In this document: piece after piece, positions 9,887-17,299 of the stretch
How positions within the stretch are numbered: the stretch's first letter is position 1
How the letters are laid out: the number at the start of each line of letters is the position of its first letter
Source of the DNA: an uncultured Clostridia bacterium
GTDB taxonomy: Bacteria > Bacillota > Clostridia > Lachnospirales > Lachnospiraceae
NCBI GenBank assembly: GCA_947174885.1
Contig: CAMWKO010000007.1
Location: forward strand, 1-64,000
Length of the DNA: 64,000 nucleotides
Direction: 5' to 3'
The notes under the pieces: model-generated
The model's database searches: none
The model's input: only the letters and a program-made list of their open reading frames with translations
Told to the model about the DNA's origin: nothing
Made by a program: the position numbers and the translations under genes

Positions 9887-9972
9887 GGTTGAAAGAAACC
9901 TTCGACCTTGAGTCTGTGCTTCAACCGGAGATATGAATGTTTATGCTTGAAGCATTAGGAGGCAGATATAAA

Positions 9973-11052
9973 ATGAAGACAGTAGATATTATAGTTCCTT
10001 GTTATAATGAGGAAGATGTTCTTTCGGTGTTTTATGAGGAAACAAGTAAAATAGTAAGCAAAATTGAAGGCTATATATTTAGATATATATTTATAGATGA
10101 TGGAAGTCGTGATAAAACTTTTTCGATTTTAAAGGCTTTAGGCGAAGCGCATAGTGAAGTGAAATATATATCCTTTGCCAAAAATTTCGGTAAAGAGGCA
10201 GGTATGTATGCTGGCTTAAAGTATTCTACAGGAGACTATGTAATTATAATGGATGCAGATTTACAGCATCCGCCCGCACTTATACCGCAGATGCTTTCAG
10301 GCATAGAAGAAGGATATGATTGTGTAGCAGCAAGAAGAACTTCAAGAAAAGGCGAGGCAAAAATCAGAAGTGTGTTTTCCAGAATGTTCTATAGATTAAA
10401 TAATAAAATGACAGATGTAGATCTCGTTCAGGGGGCAGTAGACTTTAGAATTATGACCAGACAGATGGTGGAGGCAATTCTTGGTCTTTCAGAGAAACAG
10501 AGATTTTCAAAGGGTATATTTGCCTGGGTAGGCTTTAATACAAAATGGATACCTTATGAAAATGTAGAACGTGCCTTGGGACAAACCAAATGGAGCTTTT
10601 GGGGATTATTTAAGTATGCAATAGACGGTATTACTGCTTTTTCTGTAGCACCGCTTAGAATGGTTACCGCTACAGGCTTTTTCATATCTATTGTAGCGTT
10701 TATTTACATTATTGTAACCTTAATTAAAACTATGATATCCGGAGTAGATGTTCCCGGATATGTGACTACATTATCAGCGGTGCTGTTTTTAGGAGGAATA
10801 ATAGAAATATCTATAGGTATATTAGGCGAATATATTGCCCATGTATATATGGAGGTTAAAAACAGACCGATATTTATTATGAGAAATACCAATATTAATC
10901 TTGCAAAGCTTAAGGATATAAAAGGTAATACGGATAATGCGGATAAAATTAAAATATATGATGAGGCTAATATAGATAGAAATACAGCAGAAAAGAAGAA
11001 TAGTGTATCTGCTGAAGAAAATTTACATATGGAGAAAAAGGGTGAAATTTAA
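9973..11052 (+). CDS. Polyprenyl-phosphate glycosyltransferase, GT2 (CsbB/GtrB-like)
   Basis: A 359-residue GT2 enzyme of the dolichol-phosphate mannose synthase type. It starts VDIIVPCYNEEDVL, has the DDGSRD and MDADLQHPP (DXD-like) metal-sugar motifs, and ends with two membrane helices (near ATGFFISIVAFIYIIV and LFLGGIIEISIGILGEYI) and a basic tail. This class loads a sugar onto undecaprenyl phosphate on the cytoplasmic face. ATG 9973 is preceded by AGGAGG. The following genes encode a GtrA flippase and a YfhO-type protein, the recognised three-component system that decorates teichoic acids or other surface polymers. It overlaps the next gene. Confidence 0.88.
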   Translation: MKTVDIIVPCYNEEDVLSVFYEETSKIVSKIEGYIFRYIFIDDGSRDKTFSILKALGEAHSEVKYISFAKNFGKEAGMYAGLKYSTGDYVIIMDADLQHPPALIPQMLSGIEEGYDCVAARRTSRKGEAKIRSVFSRMFYRLNNKMTDVDLVQGAVDFRIMTRQMVEAILGLSEKQRFSKGIFAWVGFNTKWIPYENVERALGQTKWSFWGLFKYAIDGITAFSVAPLRMVTATGFFISIVAFIYIIVTLIKTMISGVDVPGYVTTLSAVLFLGGIIEISIGILGEYIAHVYMEVKNRPIFIMRNTNINLAKLKDIKGNTDNADKIKIYDEANIDRNTAEKKNSVSAEENLHMEKKGEI

Positions 11053-11461
11053 GGAATTATTTAAAAAAGTATGTAATAAAGAGACAATACTATATGTTAT
11101 TTTTGGTGTAATAACAACAGTTGTTGATTTTGCAGTATTTTCGGCATTGTACTATTGTCTGCATCTGAATGAAATATTTTCAAATACTGTTGCATGGATT
11201 GTGGCAGTCGTGGTTGCATTTATTACTAATAAAATGATAGTATTTAACTGTAAAAAGCATAGTGCAGGGGAACTGTTTAAGGAGATAGTGTCATTTACTC
11301 TGGCAAGAGTGGTATCACTTGTGATTACTGATATATTTTTAGTGTTTGCAGCAAATATTAATATGAATATGATTTTTGCAAAGGCTGTAATATCAGTAGC
11401 GGTAGTGATAATGAATTATATATTTAGTAAATTATTTATATTTAGAAGCAGGAGGATATAG
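11042..11461 (+). CDS. GtrA-family polyprenyl-phosphate-sugar flippase
   Basis: A 139-residue protein with four membrane helices and the family pattern ILYVIFGVITTVVDFAVF near the N-terminus and KLFIFRS at the C-terminus. GtrA/GtcA proteins are thought to flip undecaprenyl-phosphate-linked sugars across the membrane. I choose GTG 11042, which has GGAG 7 nt upstream and overlaps the end of the glycosyltransferase gene; the track's start at 11003 lies deep in that gene. It ends 2 nt before the YfhO gene. Confidence 0.85.
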   Translation: MKFKELFKKVCNKETILYVIFGVITTVVDFAVFSALYYCLHLNEIFSNTVAWIVAVVVAFITNKMIVFNCKKHSAGELFKEIVSFTLARVVSLVITDIFLVFAANINMNMIFAKAVISVAVVIMNYIFSKLFIFRSRRI

Positions 11462-11463
11462 TT

Positions 11464-14196
11464 TTGAGTACAAGTAAAGTAAAAATAAAGACCAGGATAT
11501 TTAATTTTATAAAAGAAAATATATCGTTGATATTGGCATTTTTAGTTCCTGTAGTTATTCTTACATGTATATTCATAGGAAGTGAAGTTGTACCCTTTGG
11601 AGACAGTATATATTTAAGAAGTGACTGCTATCATCAGTATGCACCATTTTATAAAGAGCTTTACAGAAAGCTAACAGAGGGCGGAAGTTTGACCTATTCA
11701 TGGAATATAGGAATGGGTGTAAATTTTTCGGCTATATATTCTTATTATCTGGCAACGCCAATAAATCTTTTGCTTGGAATTATAGCACCCGGCGGAAATG
11801 TTCTTATACTTATAGATGTTTTGATTGTGGTTAAAACCGGCTTATGTGGTTTTACTATGGCATATTACCTTTCAAAAAGACACAATACTAAGAAAATGTC
11901 TTTGATAGTGGCAGGATTATTTTATGCACTGTCTTCATATATGGCTGCCTTTAGCTGGAATATAATGTGGCTTGATTGTCTGCTCTTATTACCTGTTATT
12001 GTATTAGGTATAGAAAAGCTTGTAAAAGAGAAAAAGTATCTTACATATACTGTTTCTTTGGGTATAGCTATTTTCTCTAATTATTATATTGCAATAATGC
12101 TTTGTATCTTTTCGGTTTTATATTTTCTGGTTATGCTTTTTACGGCAAATCTGGAAAGAAATTCAAAATACTATCTTGGAAGAATTTGGCTTTTTGCAAA
12201 ATATTCCCTGATTGCAGGCGGTATTGGAGCGGCAATGATTTTGCCGGCACTTTATGCTCTTTCTTATACCGCTTCAGGAGATATAAGTTTTCCGGAAATA
12301 TGGACGAATTATTTTTCGATTCTGGATATGTTATCACGCTCGCTTATAAATGTACCGGTTTCAATATTTAATGCTCATGAACCGAATCTGTATTGTACGG
12401 TAGCAGTATTTTTAATGGTTCCGTTATATTGCCTGTGCGATAAGGTTAACAGAAGCGAAAAAATAGGAAAATTAATTCTCATAGCAATATTACTGATTAG
12501 CTTTAATTTAAATATACCAAATTATATATGGCATGGCTTTCACTTTCCGAACAGTCTGCCGGCAAGAGAATCCTTTATTTATATATTCTTAATTATATCA
12601 ATGGGATATGAGGCTCTTATACATTTAAAGGATTTTTCCACAAAGCAGATAGGCGGATGCTTTGCAGGTGCAATGGCGTTATTTCTATTCATTGAAGAAA
12701 CTTATGTTTCAGGGGATGATTATCCGTTTCAGATAGTATATATTTCGGCATTATTCCTGTTTTTGTATTTTATGATTGCACTTGCACATAAAAACAACAG
12801 AATGAATAGAAATGTAATTATATATCTTATGCTTATAGTATGTATTGCAGAGGCAACCATAAATTCTACACAGGACGATGCCTATAATGTAACCGGCTAT
12901 AGCTATTATCTGGAGGATAATGATGCTATTACGGAGCTGTTAGAAAGTATAGAAGACAGTGATTTTTACAGAGTTGAAAAACTCAACAGAAGGACTAAAA
13001 ATGATGCGGCATGGAATGATTATCATGGTGTATCTGTATTTTCATCGACAGCAAGCTCGTATTTTACGGACTTTTTAGGATATCTGGGATTTGAAAAATC
13101 TACAAATGCATATTCATATTATGGATATACGCCGTTTACTTCTGCATTATTATCTGTAAGATATGTATTTAGTAATTCATCTACAGTAGAAGAAAAGGAG
13201 CCGGTATCGCTTGTAGGCTACAGGGGATTTGAATCCATGTACCTGTATAAAATGAATAACACTCTGCCACTTGGATTTATGATACCATCATACTTTGATA
13301 ATATATGGGATATGAGTGGAAACAATCCGTTTGCGGTACAGAATTCTTTTGCGGAAGCCGCAACAGGAATTCCGGGAATGTTTACGCAGGTGGAGGCTAC
13401 AAGTACAGGCAAAACCACATATATCAATGTGGAGGAGGATATAGATTTATATATTTACTGTACTACTTATGTGGAGGAAATCACATATACGGCAGAAAAT
13501 ACAGACAGAGATTTTTATATAAGTGATTCAGCTACAGGGTTAAAACACAGACAGATAGTTCATATAGGAAATGTACCCGCAGGTACTACCGTAGAGGTAA
13601 CTACAAGTGAATCAGATGTAGTTTCATTACAGCTATATGCGTACGCATTACATGATGATGTATTACAGACCGTATTGTCAGAGTTGGGTGACGAAGGCTT
13701 TGAGATTTCAGAATATGATGATAATTATATAAAAGGCAGTATTACGGCAAAGCAGGATGGATTGATGTATACGTCTATCATTTATGATAAGGGCTGGAGA
13801 GCATATGTAGATGGAGAAGAAGTGGAAATTGGCTCTGTTAAGAATGCGCTTATTACGATTCCTGTATCAGAGGGTACACATACAATTGAACTTAAATATA
13901 CACCTGAGGGTTATACTTCAGGCTGGATGATAACTATTGGAAGTATTATAATTTTATTATGCTGTGTACTTTATGACAGAAAAAAGAAAAAAATAGAAGA
14001 GCTTATGGAGCAGAAAGAATCAGGGGAAACAGATGAAACAGATGAAACAGATGAAACAGATGAAATAGATGAAACAGATAAAACAGAAGAAACAGATGAG
14101 GAATTAGACTTCAAAATAGATGAAGTAATAAATCAGATAGAGGTTACAGAAACTGCAAAGGCACACGAAGAAGAGTTGGATGAACAGGACGAGTAA
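11464..14196 (+). CDS. YfhO-family membrane glycosyltransferase (GT-C-like)
   Basis: A 910-residue integral membrane protein: about a dozen helices in the first ~460 residues, an extracytoplasmic domain to about residue 820, a last helix near WMITIGSIIILLCCVLY, and a charged cytoplasmic tail. The first loop contains GDSIYLRSDCYHQYAPF, typical of YfhO. YfhO proteins are proposed to transfer the flipped sugar to lipoteichoic acid or another polymer. TTG start at 11464 after AGGAGGATATAG. The tail has a nine-base tandem repeat coding for Glu-Thr-Asp units, which probably varies in copy number. Confidence 0.85.
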   Translation: MSTSKVKIKTRIFNFIKENISLILAFLVPVVILTCIFIGSEVVPFGDSIYLRSDCYHQYAPFYKELYRKLTEGGSLTYSWNIGMGVNFSAIYSYYLATPINLLLGIIAPGGNVLILIDVLIVVKTGLCGFTMAYYLSKRHNTKKMSLIVAGLFYALSSYMAAFSWNIMWLDCLLLLPVIVLGIEKLVKEKKYLTYTVSLGIAIFSNYYIAIMLCIFSVLYFLVMLFTANLERNSKYYLGRIWLFAKYSLIAGGIGAAMILPALYALSYTASGDISFPEIWTNYFSILDMLSRSLINVPVSIFNAHEPNLYCTVAVFLMVPLYCLCDKVNRSEKIGKLILIAILLISFNLNIPNYIWHGFHFPNSLPARESFIYIFLIISMGYEALIHLKDFSTKQIGGCFAGAMALFLFIEETYVSGDDYPFQIVYISALFLFLYFMIALAHKNNRMNRNVIIYLMLIVCIAEATINSTQDDAYNVTGYSYYLEDNDAITELLESIEDSDFYRVEKLNRRTKNDAAWNDYHGVSVFSSTASSYFTDFLGYLGFEKSTNAYSYYGYTPFTSALLSVRYVFSNSSTVEEKEPVSLVGYRGFESMYLYKMNNTLPLGFMIPSYFDNIWDMSGNNPFAVQNSFAEAATGIPGMFTQVEATSTGKTTYINVEEDIDLYIYCTTYVEEITYTAENTDRDFYISDSATGLKHRQIVHIGNVPAGTTVEVTTSESDVVSLQLYAYALHDDVLQTVLSELGDEGFEISEYDDNYIKGSITAKQDGLMYTSIIYDKGWRAYVDGEEVEIGSVKNALITIPVSEGTHTIELKYTPEGYTSGWMITIGSIIILLCCVLYDRKKKKIEELMEQKESGETDETDETDETDEIDETDKTEETDEELDFKIDEVINQIEVTETAKAHEEELDEQDE
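14026..14100 (+). repeat. 9-bp tandem repeat (GAAACAGAT)n in the yfhO tail
   Basis: About eight copies of GAAACAGAT, some with one substitution, encode repeated Glu-Thr-Asp. The unit is a multiple of three, so length changes would keep the frame. Confidence 0.85.
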
Positions 14197-14221
14197 TAGG
14201 ATTAATTAAAGAACTGATATA

Positions 14222-14279
14222 AAATCGGGTTGACATAAAGTAAGATAGTGATGTATCTCATTTTATGACAATCCGATTT
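14222..14279 (+). terminator. Hairpin after the glycosylation operon
   Basis: AAATCGGGTTG and an ATAAA segment pair with TTTATGACAATCCGATTT with two mismatches. It sits between convergent genes and probably works in both directions; the T-run is poor. Confidence 0.5.
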
Positions 14280-14337
14280 CATATATATATATTCAGCATC
14301 CTGTAATTTGCATAATGCTGACTTTCAAAAAATAATG

Positions 14338-15447
14338 TCATTTGTCCGAAACAGAAAATACCTCTTTTAACCATTCGGATACGATATCTCTGCAATATGG
14401 AATATCTCCGCAGTAGATAGTTAGTGGGTTATCTATCACTGTTCCGTTACAAACAGACTTTATGTCTTTTACACTGTCTCCTGCACCGCTTCCACCATGT
14501 GTAACAATCGGTATCACTGTTTTATTTGAAAAGTCATAACTCTTCAAAAATGCTTCCACCGGCTTTGGAATCGTCCACCACCATAGAGGATAAACCAAAA
14601 CTACCGTGTCATATTCATCAAGATTTTCAGGCATTTCAATAAGTGTCGGCAGTTCCCCCGATTTTAGCTCATTGCTTGCCACCGAAACAGTGTCAGCATA
14701 AGAAGATGGATATTTGGCTTCAACATTTATGGAAACAAGATCACCTGCCACAGCGTCTCCTACCATTTGTGCAATCACTTGACTGTTTCCCATCAGTTTA
14801 TCCTCTTCATTTAGAAGTAGGGAAGCTCCGGAAACAGCATCTACATCATTTTCAAAATTTGAGTTGCCTACTCTTGTAAAATATACGATTACTATATTCC
14901 TGTTGTCTGCATCCACATGCTCTCCCATAATCACTTCTTTACAGTTGATCTTGACCGTATTAAAATGTCTTTTCACATATGGCAACATCCATGTATACAA
15001 AAGAACTGCCAAGATCATAGCAATTACTGTTCCGCGAACAAACAGCTTTCCTGAACTTTTTTTTGTAAAATCTATGGTATGTACTAAGATATGGGAGATG
15101 ATTAGTACAAGACAGATCAATGCCAAAGCCGCATGAGTCTGTACAGCTATCGATATACGGATACCTGTATTGAACAGGTATCTGGAACTTATAATTCCCG
15201 TCAAAACAATCGCCGCAATATCTATAATCAAAGCAATATTGATGACAGTAACAATCTTTCTTTTTTTACTATAATTCCCCTTTTTTAAGCCCGAATACCA
15301 TTTTCTGTTTATAATATTGTGAAAAATAATAACAATCGCAAACAGAATTCCTAATATCTCGTGCAGTTGTCCACCTGTGAAGGAGTAGCCAAGCAATATT
15401 ACAAAAAGCAGTCCGGCCATAACATCTATAATGATTTTCTTGCTCAT
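14338..15447 (-). CDS. DUF4405 membrane domain fused to flavodoxin
   Basis: A 369-residue protein. Residues 1 to about 165 form four membrane helices with LHEILGILFAIVIIFHNIIN and conserved His residues, like the DUF4405 membrane proteins that resemble haem or quinone-binding domains. From about residue 185 there is a flavodoxin: IVIVYFTRVGNS (phosphate loop), VLVYPLWWWTIPKPVEAFL and PIVTHGGSGAGDS. It probably moves electrons between the membrane and a flavin. The second ATG (15447) has AGGAG at good distance; the track's ATG (15453) is too close to it. Divergent from a broken HxlR regulator that probably once controlled it. Confidence 0.82.
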   Translation of the reverse strand: MSKKIIIDVMAGLLFVILLGYSFTGGQLHEILGILFAIVIIFHNIINRKWYSGLKKGNYSKKRKIVTVINIALIIDIAAIVLTGIISSRYLFNTGIRISIAVQTHAALALICLVLIISHILVHTIDFTKKSSGKLFVRGTVIAMILAVLLYTWMLPYVKRHFNTVKINCKEVIMGEHVDADNRNIVIVYFTRVGNSNFENDVDAVSGASLLLNEEDKLMGNSQVIAQMVGDAVAGDLVSINVEAKYPSSYADTVSVASNELKSGELPTLIEMPENLDEYDTVVLVYPLWWWTIPKPVEAFLKSYDFSNKTVIPIVTHGGSGAGDSVKDIKSVCNGTVIDNPLTIYCGDIPYCRDIVSEWLKEVFSVSDK

Positions 15448-15621
15448 ATACATTTCTCCTTTTGAATTGATTCGTCATCTTGACTTTCTTATCAAGTACT
15501 ATTATAGTTATATCGCAAATAAAATAAAAAACAAGTACGCACATTAAAGTGTGATACTAACATTAGAGTTACATACTTACCAATGGAGAGTGTTGTTTTA
15601 TCAGTTTAGACTGTATTGGAA

Positions 15622-15789
15622 ATGCAAAGCGAGGACACGGGATTCAACTATACAATGTCCTTGATACAAGGAAAATATAAAATGTTTATTCTTTATACGC
15701 TTATGGGTTTTGGTGTTGTTCGGTTCAATGAAATGAAAAAGTATATTGGCGGTATTTCTTATAAAACGCTGACTTTGTATCAAAATTAG
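15622..15789 (+). pseudogene. Truncated HxlR-family regulator
   Basis: An ORF too short for the track: starting at 15622 it reads EDTGFNYTMSLIQGKYKMF and continues ILYTLM, VVRFNEMKKYIGGISYKTL before a TAG. This matches the N-terminal half of the winged-helix HxlR domain (redox or electrophile-sensing regulators), which normally continues for another ~55 residues through the wing. No in-frame continuation is visible, so the gene looks broken or truncated. Its divergent position next to the flavodoxin fusion is typical for HxlR regulators of redox enzymes. Confidence 0.7.
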
Positions 15790-15894
15790 CGTTCTTATTT
15801 GTCAAAGATCACCGAAATTGATACAAAGACGCACAGGATCAGAAAAAGACGTAAATTTCATTCTGTTTTTAGTTCGATAAACCGGAATTTTCAG

Positions 15895-16581
15895 CTATTT
15901 ATATATCTTATTTTTGATACGCAAACTTGCTTCTATGTGCATAATCCAATGTCTTGAAAACGGCATTTGAATCAATCCACGAATGTCCTTTCCACACCAA
16001 TAATCAATCAGCCATATTGCATTTTTATCGGTGCTAACAACGCCCAATGATTTTAAGAGTTCTTTTCTTTCTTCAGATATTTTCTTTTTAAGCATATCAT
16101 AAGGCAGACTGATTAATATTCTTTCGGTGCTTTCCTTTACCTCCGAAATATATGAATAAAGTTCGTCAAGATTTAACTGCTTTGAAAAATTGACTATCTC
16201 ATAATTTATCAACTCATTGCCCGTGGTGATTATTTGTGAATTGATACGCTCTTGATAGTTACTTGAAAATAACACTTGCTCATCTTCATTTATAAGTGTA
16301 TGTGCGACAATATCCTCAATACGAAAAATATGCCATATAGAATAAGCAATCGTTTTACAATGATAACCATTTGCATTTACAAAAGGAATTGCATTAAAAT
16401 CTTCTCTTGCCAAATTCTCCTTGAATGATAATAACACTTGCATTAGTTTATTTCGCAAGTCCAATAGTGTATCAATGCCATCTTTGTAAGTATCTTTCTT
16501 TTTGATTTGTGCTTGCATTGTTTTATTAAGTTCAGACCATTCCTTGTTCATATCGTTCACCAATAAATACCAATTTATCAT
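15895..16581 (-). CDS. DinB-like (YfiT/DinB_2) helical-bundle protein
   Basis: A 228-residue soluble protein. The core resembles the DinB/YfiT four-helix bundle: a His in YSIWHIFRIEDIVAHTL and a C-terminal His in SRHWIMHIEASLRI are in the places expected for the metal-binding triad. Members include thiol transferases and many proteins of unknown role; the substrate here is unknown. The start is uncertain: ATG 16581 (track) has no clear ribosome site, and ATG 16551 (MNKEW) has only a weak GGTG. Followed downstream on the same strand by the broken-regulator region. Confidence 0.6.
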   Translation of the reverse strand: MINWYLLVNDMNKEWSELNKTMQAQIKKKDTYKDGIDTLLDLRNKLMQVLLSFKENLAREDFNAIPFVNANGYHCKTIAYSIWHIFRIEDIVAHTLINEDEQVLFSSNYQERINSQIITTGNELINYEIVNFSKQLNLDELYSYISEVKESTERILISLPYDMLKKKISEERKELLKSLGVVSTDKNAIWLIDYWCGKDIRGLIQMPFSRHWIMHIEASLRIKNKIYK

Positions 16582-16781
16582 TCTATCTTGAAAGAATTAT
16601 ATAACAAAATAGGAAAGTTTTCAATTACTTCAACGCTTCGCACACTTACAATATTGAAATTATCCTAAATCCTCAAATTACAATTACTCAATATCCCCAC
16701 AAATCACATGAAACCCCATAAATCACGCAATATATGGTTCTAATAGGGATGAAAAAGCCCTTGAAATAAGAACTTTCAGGC

Positions 16782-16826
16782 AAAAAAAAGACAACCGATT
16801 TTATATCAAAATGGGTTGTCTTTTTT
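16782..16826 (-). terminator. Terminator downstream of tRNA-Trp
   Basis: AAAAGACAACC pairs with GGTTGTCTTTT and runs of A and T flank both arms, so it can work in both directions. It directly follows the 3' end of the minus-strand tRNA. Confidence 0.8.
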
Positions 16827-16828
16827 GA

Positions 16829-16899
16829 CAGGGGTGGAAGGAATCGAACCCTCCTCTGGAGTTTTGGAGACTCTTATTCTACCGATGAACTACACCCCT
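16829..16899 (-). tRNA. tRNA-Trp (anticodon CCA)
   Basis: The minus strand folds as a 71-nt tRNA: acceptor AGGGGTG/CACCCCT with G73, D-loop AGTTCATCGGTAGAA, anticodon loop CTCCAAA (CCA), and T-arm GGTTCGATTCC. The last pair of the anticodon stem (27-43) is an A-C mismatch. CCA is not encoded. It is the same tRNA that the trp T-box in this window should sense. Confidence 0.9.
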
Positions 16900-17299
16900 A
16901 AATGTAGGTCAGTTTTAAACTGCCTTATGATTATATAATAATATACAGGATGTGTCAAGGATTTTCATAATTTTCTCCAATATCGGCTTCTACCACTATG
17001 AAATAAAAAGTACGAAAACTCAAGAGGAAAAAGATTTACAAACCTTTGTTACTAAGGTAAACTATATAGAAATGGCTAAAATTAGAAATATTGTTAATAA
17101 TGATATATAATATCAATTAAATACTAAAATATTCTATACATTAAGGCAAAAAACTCTTATTTTATAGGTTTGTATTTTAAGAATAAGCAGAAATGTATGA
17201 ACTGCAAAATATAAACAGATAATTTAAGAATATAAATCAAAGATATAGCTTATGTAAATAGTAAGATTATTTTATGATACAGATCAGGAGGAAAGAAAA
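16900..17299. other. Intergenic region without a gene
   Basis: AT-rich. It contains a likely relic of the long palindromic repeat family at about 17005-17025 (AAAAAGTACGAAAACTCAAG) and a small ACCTT/AAGGT hairpin near 17040. I see no convincing promoter or ORF; the promoter of the protease gene is presumably here. Confidence 0.5.

Noticed and set aside
16829-16899. Reading the tRNA as tRNA-Gly (TCC)
   Set aside because: With the correct loop register CTCCAAA the anticodon is CCA; the overall sequence also fits clostridial tRNA-Trp.
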